A stretch of DNA of 64,000 nucleotides, from assembly GCA_019454125.1 (NCBI GenBank), contig CP075365.1:1048218-1112217 (forward strand), read 5' to 3'. Shown here piece by piece: positions 8,499 to 16,048 of this stretch (position 1 is the stretch's first letter; each line of letters begins with the position of its first letter). The stretch is from Fimbriimonadaceae bacterium. GTDB lineage: Bacteria; Armatimonadota; Fimbriimonadia; Fimbriimonadales; Fimbriimonadaceae. A program made the position numbers and the translations under genes. The notes under the pieces are model-generated. The model was not told the DNA's origin. It made no database searches and saw only the letters and a list, made by a program, of their open reading frames with translations.

Positions 8499-8725
8499 CT
8501 GCGCCCAAGCCATCGGTTTTCCCGGTAGCCGGCGCCAAGAGCGGAACGCCTCCTTCCTGGTTTACCGGAGGAGGGGCAGGTTGAGTGGACTGGTGCGTGA
8601 CGTACGGCGGTTCCTCAGCATGGCGGGTTACACGAACGGCCCGCAGGCTATCCGTCTCGCTGTTCGGTACCGCCGTGAAGGGGCTCGTGTTCTTCCGGCA
8701 TGACGGAAAAACGAGGAAAACTTGA
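8499..8725 (+). promoter_or_regulatory. Structured leader of speD, possible regulatory RNA
   Basis: The long leader between the promoter and speD contains several strong pairings. CCTCC-T-TCC (from 8549) pairs with GGAGGAGG (8567-8574) around TGGTTTACC. ACGGCGGT (8602-8609) pairs with ACCGCCGT (8669-8676), enclosing an inner stem GCGGG/CCCGC. The first hairpin would hide a strong Shine-Dalgarno sequence. I recognise no known riboswitch class. Its position suggests control of AdoMet decarboxylase by polyamine, AdoMet or translation of a leader peptide; this is inference. Confidence 0.45.
8581..8703 (+). CDS. Candidate 40-residue leader peptide upstream of speD
   Basis: A TTG start at 8581 follows GGAGGAGGGG (8567-8576), one of the strongest ribosome-binding sequences in the window, and reads 40 codons to TGA at 8701-8703, 22 bases before the speD start. 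The peptide is Arg-rich (RDVRRFL, RYRREGARVLPA) and matches nothing I know. It lies wholly inside the transcribed leader. It could be a regulatory upstream reading frame, functionally similar to those before eukaryotic AdoMet decarboxylase, or chance within a structured RNA. Confidence 0.35.
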   Translation: MSGLVRDVRRFLSMAGYTNGPQAIRLAVRYRREGARVLPA

Positions 8726-9331
8726 TTGGCTACCACTCTTATCATCCTGGGTAGCGCGTGCCTGATGGCCGCGCTCGCACCGCTTTCGGCCCGGCCCCTT
8801 TCGTGGCTGGACCGATTCGCCCGCCGCTTTAACCGCCGCGATATCGTCGCCGAGCCGCCGCGCATCAAGAACGACGCCGGCTGGCACTTGATCCACAGCG
8901 AGAACGAGGAGGACTTCCGAGGATGGCTCGGCAAGGACAGCGAAGGGCTGCCCTTCGAGCCCGGCGAAATGCCGTCGCTCGGGTCCCACCTTTTGGTCGA
9001 ATTGTTCGGCTGCGACCCCGAGACGCTCAAGACCGAGTCCGTCGTCGGCGAGGCGATGCGCTCCGCCGCCGTCGAAAGCAAGGCCACCGTCGTCGAGCAG
9101 TCATTCCACGAGTTCAAGCCTTGGGGCGTGAGCGGCGCCGTGATCATCCAGGAGTCGCACTACACGATCCACACCTGGCCGGAGCACGGCTACGCCGCCG
9201 TCGACCTCTTCTATTGCGGGGGCACCGTCCACGTCGATCAGGCGGTCGAAGTGCTCCGCAAGCGCTTCCAACCGAAGCGCATCAAATTCTTGGTCGTCCG
9301 ACGTGGCGTCCAGAGCGAAGTCGAGGCCTGA
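8726..9331 (+). CDS. speD: S-adenosylmethionine decarboxylase proenzyme with N-terminal membrane anchor
   Basis: Makes decarboxylated AdoMet, the aminopropyl donor for polyamines. The proenzyme cleaves itself at E143-S144 within QESHYTIHTWPEHGYAAVDLFYCGG; the Ser becomes the pyruvoyl cofactor, and H149 and C163 match the conserved processing/catalytic residues. The enzyme domain (about residue 85 onward) has the normal bacterial length of ~120 residues. The protein carries ~80 extra N-terminal residues starting with a hydrophobic stretch (TTLIILGSACLMAALAPL) and a basic segment (RFARRFNRR). This extension is read from a TTG start with GAGGAA upstream; a shorter start at M82 (8969) has no good ribosome site. 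The aminopropyltransferase gene is 2.2 kb downstream. The leader before it is structured. Confidence 0.93.
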   Translation: MATTLIILGSACLMAALAPLSARPLSWLDRFARRFNRRDIVAEPPRIKNDAGWHLIHSENEEDFRGWLGKDSEGLPFEPGEMPSLGSHLLVELFGCDPETLKTESVVGEAMRSAAVESKATVVEQSFHEFKPWGVSGAVIIQESHYTIHTWPEHGYAAVDLFYCGGTVHVDQAVEVLRKRFQPKRIKFLVVRRGVQSEVEA

Positions 9332-9348
9332 CCAGGCCTCTCTACAAC

Positions 9349-9385
9349 CATACTCCCCGCGCGGCACGGCCACGCGGGGAGTATG
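9349..9385. terminator. Bidirectional terminator hairpin between speD and the TolB-like gene
   Basis: CATACTCCCCGCG (9349-9361) and CGCGGGGAGTATG (9373-9385) form a perfect 13-bp stem with an 11-base loop between two convergent genes. No long T tract follows. Confidence 0.75.
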
Positions 9386-9434
9386 TCATTGTCGCCCCCC
9401 GGCAATGGGGTGACGCGAAGGCGCGGAGCCGCGC

Positions 9435-10547
9435 CTAGTCCACCCAGTCGGCCACAAAGATGTTCGTTTCGTGGGGAACGGACCCGTGGCGGTTCGAAGC
9501 CCAAATCAAGCGCTTGCCGTCCCGGCTGACCATCGGAAAGCCGTCGAAGTCGGGCGTGAACGTGACCTGCTTCAGCCCCGTTCCATCAACGTTGACCACA
9601 AAGAGGTCGAACTCGCGGCCCTGCGGGTCGTGGTGGTTGCTGCTGAAGATGATACGCTTGCCGTCCGGCAGCAGGAACGGCGCGAAAGAGGCGCCCGGCA
9701 GGCGCGTGACCTGGCGCTTGTTGCGGCCGTCCGCGTCCATGATCCAAACGTCCATTCGCGAGGGCCGGACAAGGTGCTGGTCGCGAAGGCTCTTGTACTC
9801 GTCGGTCTCGGCCTGGCTCGTCAACGGGCCCCTGCGGTAGACGATCTTCTTGCCGTCCCAGCTGATGAAGGGGCCGCCGTCATAGCCGACCGCGTTGGTC
9901 AAGCGCTTGATCTTGGTGCCATCCAGGTTTGCCCGGTAGATGTCGATGTCGTTCTCGAAGTCGCCGGTGAAGACCATAAACTTGCCGTCCGGCGAGATGG
10001 TCGTCTCGGCCACATAACCGTTCTTCTTGAGGACCGCTTCCGGGGCGCGCCCTGAAGGCGCCGTCATCGAGACACGGTAGAGCGCGAAGTCGGGGTTCAC
10101 CCGCCAGACGTAGCCCTTGCTCATATCGACCGCCTGTTGCGCCCCTCGGTTGCGCTCGTGGGTCGAGCTGAAATAGAGCCACTTTCCATCCGGCGAAAAG
10201 TAGCTGCAAGTGCAGCGTCCGAGCCCGGTAGAGCGCAGGGCCTTCCTCGAACCGTCCGCGTCCATCGTAAAGATCTGTTCGTCCGGGTACCCAGGCTGCC
10301 GGGTCTGGTAAGTGATCTGACGGCCGTCCAGGCTCCAATAGGCCTCTGCGTTTTGGCCGCCAAAGGTGAGCTGGCGAATGTTCTTAAGGTGGGTTTCCTT
10401 GGCGTCCGGCTTCCAGGGCTTGTTATCCGGCCATTCGGCCATGGGTCTCGCCTCCTGGGGCCCTTCGGGCAAATAGGCGTGGCACGAGCAATCGGCGACA
10501 GTCGGGCTGGCATGGGAACCTAAGGCGCAGAGCGCCAAGATGAGCAT
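9435..10547 (-). CDS. Secreted TolB-like beta-propeller (PD40/WD40-like) protein
   Basis: 370 residues with a short signal sequence (MLILALCALGSHASP). The rest is built from repeated propeller blades of the PD40 type, each with the mark SPDGKxxxF/Y or close: AYWSLDGRQITYQT, SYFSPDGKWLYFSS, TTISPDGKFMVFTG, FISWDGKKIVYRR, FLLPDGKRIIFSS and MVSRDGKRLIWAS, about six blades in all. TolB itself belongs to the Tol-Pal envelope system, but the TolB N-terminal domain is missing and no tol/pal genes are near. It is probably an exported propeller that binds a ligand or protein; no catalytic motif is seen. Convergent with speD, divergent from the next gene. Confidence 0.85.
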   Translation of the reverse strand: MLILALCALGSHASPTVADCSCHAYLPEGPQEARPMAEWPDNKPWKPDAKETHLKNIRQLTFGGQNAEAYWSLDGRQITYQTRQPGYPDEQIFTMDADGSRKALRSTGLGRCTCSYFSPDGKWLYFSSTHERNRGAQQAVDMSKGYVWRVNPDFALYRVSMTAPSGRAPEAVLKKNGYVAETTISPDGKFMVFTGDFENDIDIYRANLDGTKIKRLTNAVGYDGGPFISWDGKKIVYRRGPLTSQAETDEYKSLRDQHLVRPSRMDVWIMDADGRNKRQVTRLPGASFAPFLLPDGKRIIFSSNHHDPQGREFDLFVVNVDGTGLKQVTFTPDFDGFPMVSRDGKRLIWASNRHGSVPHETNIFVADWVD

Positions 10548-10651
10548 GGCTTGAAGCTACCCCCGGGCTCCCCGGGCGGGCTTTGCCCTCGTGCCGGAGC
10601 CTTTGCGCGCCTGACGAACCCGCAAGGGACGGTTCCGCGTCAGAATAGGGG

Positions 10652-11434
10652 GTGTTGCCCGTCCTCTTGTGCCTCTGCACGTTGGTCATTCAGGATCGCA
10701 CGGAGTGGTTCCCAGACCATCGCGTCGTGACCCTGCCAGCGAACACCTTTGCCTTCCAAGAAGGAGGGACCCAGACCGTCAAACTGGTCGCTCTCAGTTC
10801 GGGGAGCGGGGACGTGGTGACCGTCTGGGCGCCCGACGGCAAGCGGCTGCCGGACCTACCGGAGGGCCACACACTGACGGAAAAGGGGACGGAAGCGGTC
10901 CATGCCCACTTCGACGTCACGGGCCCGCAGAAAGAAATCGAGAAGGCGCTCGACTTTGAGCGGACCGAGCAGACCGGGCCAACTCTTGCCTCGACGTACA
11001 GCTGGTCAGACGACGTCGGCCGGGCCACCCTCGCCTTTTCGCCGAGGGACCGTGGGGCGCTAGACCTGAGGGTTCGTGTGCCAATTGAAGAGCGGTGCGT
11101 GGCCCGTTATCCGTTCGCCACCGAGAAATGGACGCAAGACTTCACCGAGGGCAAGGTGGAACTCGTGACGGCGAAAGAAGAGGCCGAGGGCCTTCTTGTC
11201 AAGGTCAACTTGTTCCTCGGCGAGCGAGATTTTCCGACCCTCAAGGTGGTGCTGAACAACGGGAGAACCCTTAGGGGGACGCACACCGGCAAGGGCATTC
11301 AGGCCCGCCCTGGCTGGGTAGAAGTCGAAGCTGTCTTCGAAGGAGTGGGGAGGCAGGACGTCAAGGCCGTTGAATTGAAGGTGATGGACGCAGTGACCGT
11401 GGTCTTTCCCGGCGTGCGGCTTTCGCCCAAATAG
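10652..11434 (+). CDS. Exported protein of unknown function
   Basis: 260 residues beginning with a short hydrophobic stretch (MLPVLLCLCTLVIQ) that could be a signal peptide. I do not recognise the family. The body is beta-rich with no repeats or metal motif, and only one Cys after the signal (ERCVARYPF). A GTG start is preceded by CAGAAT (10641-10646) five bases upstream and no Shine-Dalgarno sequence, which fits a leaderless mRNA. It stands alone between a divergent propeller gene and speE. Confidence 0.7.
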   Translation: MLPVLLCLCTLVIQDRTEWFPDHRVVTLPANTFAFQEGGTQTVKLVALSSGSGDVVTVWAPDGKRLPDLPEGHTLTEKGTEAVHAHFDVTGPQKEIEKALDFERTEQTGPTLASTYSWSDDVGRATLAFSPRDRGALDLRVRVPIEERCVARYPFATEKWTQDFTEGKVELVTAKEEAEGLLVKVNLFLGERDFPTLKVVLNNGRTLRGTHTGKGIQARPGWVEVEAVFEGVGRQDVKAVELKVMDAVTVVFPGVRLSPK

Positions 11435-11532
11435 TCGCGCAAACGGCCTGCCCGCAACGTCCGGCTCGCCCTCCTCCTGACCCGCACAAGCCATCAGGCC
11501 GCATCGGAGAAGCGGGCTGCGGAGCCGGTATC

Positions 11533-12486
11533 ATGTCGCGTCCCATGAGCGAGCGCCTCTTCAGTCAGAGCACAGGAATGTTCATTGCGGAGACGCACAC
11601 CGAGGGCGTCACGTGGTTCTTCAGCGTCGACCGATTCCTGGTCGAAGGCAAGTCCCAGTATCAGCAGTACCAGATCGTCGACATCCCGGTTTGGGGCAAG
11701 ACGCTCTTCCTCGACTACAAGATCCAGTCGAGCCTCCTCGACGAATACGTCTACCACGAGAGCATGGTCCAGCCTGCCATGACCACGCATCCGAACCCGA
11801 AGAAGGTTCTGGTCTGCGGCGGGGGCGAGGGCGCGACGCTCTGGCAGGCGCTGCGTCACAGCACGGTCGAGGAGGCCCACATGGTGGACCTCGACGAGGA
11901 ACTGATCCAGTGGGTGAAGGTGCACATGAAGGAGTGGCACCATGACTGCTTCGACGACCCCCGTGTGACGCTGGTGCACCAAGACGCGCGCAAATGGGTC
12001 GAGGACCACAAGGGTTATGGTTACGACGTGATCCTCAGCGACCTGCCTGGCCCGCATGAAGGTTCGCCGGCGAGGATGCTCTATACCAAGGAGTACTTCC
12101 AGCACATCGCGGAGGCGTTGAGCGATGACGGGGTGTTCGTGCTCCAGTCCGGAGCGTGCAACGAGACCTATCCCTACCTGTTTGCCCAAATCCACGCGAC
12201 CCTCGGCTCGATGACGGACACTTTCGCCTTCGTCCGCGGCTACTACGGGTTGGTCACCACGTTCCAGATGCCCTGGGGCTTCATCCTCGCGAGCAAGAGG
12301 CACGACCCGGCCGCACTGAGCGTGGACGAGGTTGCGGCAAGGCTCGGCCAACGAGGAGTCGCCAACCGCTACGCCACCCCGCGGTTCTTCCCCGCGATGT
12401 TCACCCTCCCCGAATACATGTTGCGGGCGATCGAGGAGCACGGCAAGGTCTTGACGGACTCCGAGCCCTTCCTTTGGACGGCGTGA
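11533..12486 (+). CDS. speE: Spermidine synthase-family aminopropyltransferase (ACL5-like)
   Basis: Transfers the aminopropyl group from decarboxylated AdoMet (made by speD) to putrescine, agmatine or spermidine. The N-terminal beta domain (residues ~15-80) includes SQYQQYQIVDIPVWGKTLFLD. The Rossmann part has VLVCGGGEGATLW and the acidic loop VDLDEELIQWVK. The catalytic loop reads YDVILSDLPGPHEGSPARMLYTKEYF. It resembles the DLADPxEGGPxxxLYTKxFY loop of thermospermine synthase (ACL5) more than the DSTDPxGP loop of classic SpeE, so the product may be a longer or branched polyamine. The ATG overlaps a TATCAT hexamer (11529-11534); if that is the -10 box, translation starts at the next ATG (11545, MSERLF). 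Confidence 0.9.
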   Translation: MSRPMSERLFSQSTGMFIAETHTEGVTWFFSVDRFLVEGKSQYQQYQIVDIPVWGKTLFLDYKIQSSLLDEYVYHESMVQPAMTTHPNPKKVLVCGGGEGATLWQALRHSTVEEAHMVDLDEELIQWVKVHMKEWHHDCFDDPRVTLVHQDARKWVEDHKGYGYDVILSDLPGPHEGSPARMLYTKEYFQHIAEALSDDGVFVLQSGACNETYPYLFAQIHATLGSMTDTFAFVRGYYGLVTTFQMPWGFILASKRHDPAALSVDEVAARLGQRGVANRYATPRFFPAMFTLPEYMLRAIEEHGKVLTDSEPFLWTA

Positions 12487-12529
12487 CGGGACTGGTTTTC
12501 GATCCTGGTACCCTCCGCACCTGGGAACA

Positions 12530-12850
12530 ATGAAGTTTCGAAAACTCTACTGGGTCACCGAGCAGGTGGGGGAATGCGGGTGCTCGACGGTTGCAGGTGT
12601 CTATACGTCGATTCACGACCTCCTGAACCGGGGCGTACGGTGGATGGAAGGCATCGAGCACGACCACAGTTACCGCATCTCCTTGGTCCAGCTCGATTCG
12701 ATCCAGAAGCCGTTGGGCACGTGGTCGGCGCCTGCCTTTGACCACCTTGAGAACGACTTGCAACACTACGTGCAGACCAACGAGATGACGGAAAGCGAGA
12801 TCCTGGAGCTCGGAACCGGGCTGCGCAGGTTCTATGAAGAGAAGGCGTAA
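12530..12850 (+). CDS. Small protein of unknown function
   Basis: 106 residues, acidic, soluble, no signal peptide. MKFRKLYWVTEQVGECGCSTVAGVYTSIHDLL opens with a C-x-C pair (ECGC); no second Cys pair exists, so metal binding is doubtful. Not recognised. It starts 43 bases after speE on the same strand and ends at a strong terminator, so it may share the speE transcript. Composition matches its neighbours. Confidence 0.75.
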   Translation: MKFRKLYWVTEQVGECGCSTVAGVYTSIHDLLNRGVRWMEGIEHDHSYRISLVQLDSIQKPLGTWSAPAFDHLENDLQHYVQTNEMTESEILELGTGLRRFYEEKA

Positions 12851-12856
12851 ATGAGA

Positions 12857-12888
12857 ACGGCCCTCGGCGGAAGCCGGGGGCCGTTTTT
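12857..12888 (+). terminator. Intrinsic terminator after the speE operon
   Basis: ACGGCCC...GGGGGCCGT followed by TTTTT: a GC-rich stem directly followed by a T run, 7 bases after the stop codon of the 106-residue gene. Confidence 0.85.
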
Positions 12889-12911
12889 CTCTGTCGCTGG
12901 ACTGGCCGGCT

Positions 12912-14003
12912 CTAGCCGCCGGTCCCAGGGATGGCCGAGTCGTCCTTCGGAGTGACGCCCGTGGTGCCCGTTGCCGGCGTCGAGCCCGACTTCTGGTTCG
13001 CGGCCTGGTCGGCCTGGGCCTTCAGCAGGTCGGCGAAGCGCTTCCAAGCTTCCTTGAGCGATTCGCGCTTGACTTCGATATTGCTCTGGCGGACGCGGTC
13101 CACGAGCCTGGTGCGGAGGTCGTTGGCCTTGTTGCCCTCTTGGAGGGCGAGGCTGCGCTTGACGTTCTCAAGTCGCTCCTTGGTCTTTTCGATCTCCTTC
13201 TCCGGGTTCTTGGAGTCTATGTAAAACTTCGCCCAACCCTCGGTGAAGCGGATCCAATCGGTCGCCTGCCCCTGGCTGGTCTTTTCGACCTGAGACCGGA
13301 GGTTTTCGGCTAGGCGCTCGATAGGCAGTGGGCCGCGCTCCGGCAGGTACTTGCCCTCGACGAGGGCCGCGCTAGGAGCCTTGCTGTACCGGACGGCCAC
13401 GTCCTTAAAGGACTGGCCGGACTTCAGCGCTTTGTCCGCTTCGTCCCGCTCGGTGGGGGTCGTCGCGAGGATCCAGCTCATCTCGACCTTGGCGGGATCG
13501 ACGAAGGCCCGAGGATTCTCCTTGAGCCATTGCTCGACCTCTTCGTCCGTCACTTGGATGCCCTTGGTGATGAGCTTCTCTTGGACCAAGCTGAACATGA
13601 CTTCTTGTCGGATCTGGCCGATCGTCATGCCGCGTGCCTGATAGTTCCGGATGAAGTTCGGGTCGAGGTTCTTCTGGAACTCCAGCTCGGCGTTCACGTC
13701 CTGCTCGGAAGGCATCATGTTCTCGTCCTTCGCCATCTGGAAGAGGACGGTGCGGGACACCAAGTCCTGCATGGCCTGGAAAGCCAGGGTGTCGGAAACG
13801 GGGAGCTCAACGACCTGGCCCTGCACGAAGACGCGGGCCGTCGGCTTGACGCCGAGGTAGGAGTTGAACTGGTCGATCGTGATTGGCTCGCCTTCGACAG
13901 TCGCGAGAGTCTCCCCTCCGCCGCCACCGCTGTTGCACCCCCCGAGAAGTGCGAGGGCGGCAAATGCGCCCAGAACCAGAAGGGAGTTCGTCCTTGTCAT
14001 CAT
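12912..14003 (-). CDS. SurA/PrsA-like lipoprotein, peptidyl-prolyl isomerase-type foldase
   Basis: 363 residues. Signal peptide with lipobox ending ALALLGGC (Cys at about residue 23), so it is an envelope lipoprotein. The SurA N-terminal pattern follows: TVEGEPITIDQFNSYL, LQDLVSRTVLFQMAKDENMMPSEQDV-like helices, and the RGMTIGQIRQEVMFSLVQEKLI repeat. The region from about 175 (VEMSWILATTPTERDEADKALKSGQSF) is where a parvulin isomerase domain would sit, but it is short and diverged, so chaperone activity is more likely than isomerase activity. The C-terminal 60 residues are charged helix then a Gly/Thr/Pro-rich tail. Last gene of the minus-strand group that includes the WhiG-type sigma. Confidence 0.82.
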   Translation of the reverse strand: MMTRTNSLLVLGAFAALALLGGCNSGGGGGETLATVEGEPITIDQFNSYLGVKPTARVFVQGQVVELPVSDTLAFQAMQDLVSRTVLFQMAKDENMMPSEQDVNAELEFQKNLDPNFIRNYQARGMTIGQIRQEVMFSLVQEKLITKGIQVTDEEVEQWLKENPRAFVDPAKVEMSWILATTPTERDEADKALKSGQSFKDVAVRYSKAPSAALVEGKYLPERGPLPIERLAENLRSQVEKTSQGQATDWIRFTEGWAKFYIDSKNPEKEIEKTKERLENVKRSLALQEGNKANDLRTRLVDRVRQSNIEVKRESLKEAWKRFADLLKAQADQAANQKSGSTPATGTTGVTPKDDSAIPGTGG

Positions 14004-14130
14004 ATTTCGTCGCTCGTCGAATTCTTGAGTCGGCGAGATCGTACCCGCCCATTAGCCCCCGCACCGGGGACGGGAGGTTCAACACCGCCGGGAGGGCTTC
14101 AAGTGCCCGGAATCTTTTGCCGTTTGAATC

Positions 14131-14913
14131 TTATGCCACTTGGGCGGCGCCGTGGTCCCGCATGTAGGTGCGGAGCCGTCCCATCGCCTGGGTGTGCAGC
14201 TGATAGACCCGGCTTTCGCTCACGCCGAGGACTTTGCCGATCTCTTTGAAGGTCAGCCCTTCAAAGTAGTAAAGCGCGACCACGAGGCGTTCGCGATCCG
14301 GCAGGTGGTCGACACCGCCTGCCAGGATGCGGCGAAGCTCTTTGCCCTCGACCTCGCCGGACGGGCTCGCGTCCTCGTCCACGATCATCTCGATGAAGTG
14401 GATGTGGTCCTCACCGTCGTGCCCGCCTCCCACCACGTCGTCCAGGCTATAAACGCCGGTGCGGCTGATGCGGACCATAAGGTCGCTGATTTCCGACTCC
14501 GACAGGCCCATGTGGTCGCTAATCTCGCGGACCGTGGGCGGTCGGCCCAGCCGAGTCTCCAGGGCGTGCTGCGCACGCTCGAGCCCTTTCAGCTTCTCGC
14601 GGATGGAGCGGGGCACCCAGTCCTCGTCGCGGAGCATCTCTAGGATCGCGCCGCGGATCAAGGCGATCGCATAAGTCTCGAACTTGACGTCCCGGGAGGG
14701 GTCGTACTGGTCGACGCTCTTAATGAGGCCGATCACCCCGGCGCTCACGAGGTCTTCGCGGTCCAGGCCCCCGGGGACGTTCGCCACAAGGCGCCCGGAG
14801 GTGATCTTAACGAGATAGGAATAGTGGTTAATGAGTTCGTCGCGGGCCCGCTGGTCTTTGTACACCTTGTACTCGACCCAAGCCCGCTGCAACTGGTCAT
14901 GTGAAATTGCCAT
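14131..14913 (-). CDS. FliA/WhiG-type RNA polymerase sigma factor
   Basis: 260 residues, normal for sigma-28/WhiG factors that direct RNA polymerase to motility, development or differentiation promoters. Region 2 contains GGLDREDLVSAGVIGLIKSVDQYD and FETYAIALIRGAILEMLRD. Region 3 has RPPTVREISDHMGLSESEISDLM. Region 4 has the helix-turn-helix LTFKEIGKVLGVSESRVYQLH. The spacing is that of a full FliA/WhiG protein. No flagellar gene is present nearby, so a developmental WhiG-like role is at least as likely as motility. It starts 11 bases after the small membrane protein gene upstream, so the two are probably cotranscribed. This is the second such sigma factor within 10 kb. Confidence 0.9.
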   Translation of the reverse strand: MAISHDQLQRAWVEYKVYKDQRARDELINHYSYLVKITSGRLVANVPGGLDREDLVSAGVIGLIKSVDQYDPSRDVKFETYAIALIRGAILEMLRDEDWVPRSIREKLKGLERAQHALETRLGRPPTVREISDHMGLSESEISDLMVRISRTGVYSLDDVVGGGHDGEDHIHFIEMIVDEDASPSGEVEGKELRRILAGGVDHLPDRERLVVALYYFEGLTFKEIGKVLGVSESRVYQLHTQAMGRLRTYMRDHGAAQVA

Positions 14914-14924
14914 GATGTCCTCCC

Positions 14925-15185
14925 CTAGGCCGCAGCCTTCTCTTCGTCCGACACTTCGGTGGCCCCCGGCTTCAGAACCTCAAGTTCGACGACCGTATCG
15001 ACGTCCGAAGCAGGGAAAAGGGCGCACCAGAGCCCAGCCAATGACCTTCCCACTAGGTACGCGATACCTCCACGAACAAGGCTTGTGACAGGGTCGACCC
15101 CCGACATGAGGCAGGCCGTCAACGCTGCCAAAGCCATGAGGCCCGAAGCGAGCTGGGTCGCAAGGGGCACGGGCTTCCGCTTCAA
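14925..15185 (-). CDS. Small membrane protein upstream of the WhiG-type sigma
   Basis: 86 residues with two hydrophobic segments (LASGLMALAALTACLMS and LVRGGIAYLVGRSLAGLWCALF) and an acidic tail ending SDEEKAAA. The TTG start has GAGGAT seven bases upstream. Family not recognised. Its stop lies 11 bases before the sigma gene start. A small membrane protein directly before a sigma factor could be a membrane anchor or anti-sigma partner, but no anti-sigma motif is visible. Confidence 0.7.
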   Translation of the reverse strand: MKRKPVPLATQLASGLMALAALTACLMSGVDPVTSLVRGGIAYLVGRSLAGLWCALFPASDVDTVVELEVLKPGATEVSDEEKAAA

Positions 15186-15277
15186 TTCGGGATCCTCACC
15201 ACATGAGTTCTCGGCACTACGCCCCGGCTTCTTTAGCCAAGATATCCAGTAATTCGTCAGGTTTCCGAGTTTGGGCC

Positions 15278-16048
15278 CTAAAGCATTAGACGAAGGCCGT
15301 CATAGGCCAGGCGAATTGAGGCCGGAAGTCCCAATTCGACCTCATCGTGGTCATAGTCGTCGCTCAAATGGGTGAAGTAGGTCCGCTTTGCCCCCAGCTC
15401 TTGGGCGACCTCCACCGCCTTCTCGAAGTGGAAGTGGTTTGGGTGCGGTTTGTAGCGGACGGCGTCGAGGATAAGGTCGTCCAGGCCGAGTAGCCGCTTC
15501 CAAGCCTGCGGCGGGATGTGTCCGACGTCGGTGACGTAGGCGAAGTTGCCGACCCGCAGCGCCAGGACGGGCAAGGGGCCGTGCTCGACCCACAGAGTCT
15601 CGATCTCGAGGCCCCCGAGCGAGACCACGTCCGGCACGTCGTGCAGTTCGAACCGCGGCACAAAGATGCCGGGGGGAAAGTCTTCGAAGGCGTAGGGAAA
15701 GAGTCGGCGGATGTCCTCTTGGTATTGGGGCGCCGTGTAAATGTCGATCGCTCGGCCGTACTTCAGGCAGAGCGACCGGAGGTCGTCCATGCCCATCACG
15801 TGGTCCGCATGGGTGTGGGTGATCATGACCGCCTCAAGGTCATAGATCTGCTCCCGCAGCATCTGGAGCCGGAGCTCCGGAGCGCAGTCCACAAGGACGT
15901 TGCCCGTGGGGCCGCAGATGACGATGGAGGGCCTCGTCCGGTGGTTCTTCGGATTCGCCAGGAAGTGGGGCGGGTAGTGCTTGCCCAGCGAGGGGACGCC
16001 GTTGCTCGTGCCGGATCCCAGCACGATAACTTCGCCCCGGCCGCCCAT
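15278..16048 (-). CDS. Metallo-beta-lactamase-fold hydrolase, PhnP-like
   Basis: 256 residues starting MGGRGEVIVLGSGTSNGVPSLG, the typical opening of the PhnP/RNase Z side of this superfamily. The metal motif H78-T-H80-A-D82-H83 is complete, and further ligands are likely the Asp in FAYVTDVGHIP and the His in TYFTHLSDD. Members cleave cyclic phosphodiester or phosphate ester bonds; PhnP opens cyclic ribose phosphate. No phn genes are near, so the substrate is open. Its ATG shares TGATG with the stop codon of the upstream gene, so translation is coupled. Confidence 0.88.
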   Translation of the reverse strand: MGGRGEVIVLGSGTSNGVPSLGKHYPPHFLANPKNHRTRPSIVICGPTGNVLVDCAPELRLQMLREQIYDLEAVMITHTHADHVMGMDDLRSLCLKYGRAIDIYTAPQYQEDIRRLFPYAFEDFPPGIFVPRFELHDVPDVVSLGGLEIETLWVEHGPLPVLALRVGNFAYVTDVGHIPPQAWKRLLGLDDLILDAVRYKPHPNHFHFEKAVEVAQELGAKRTYFTHLSDDYDHDEVELGLPASIRLAYDGLRLML

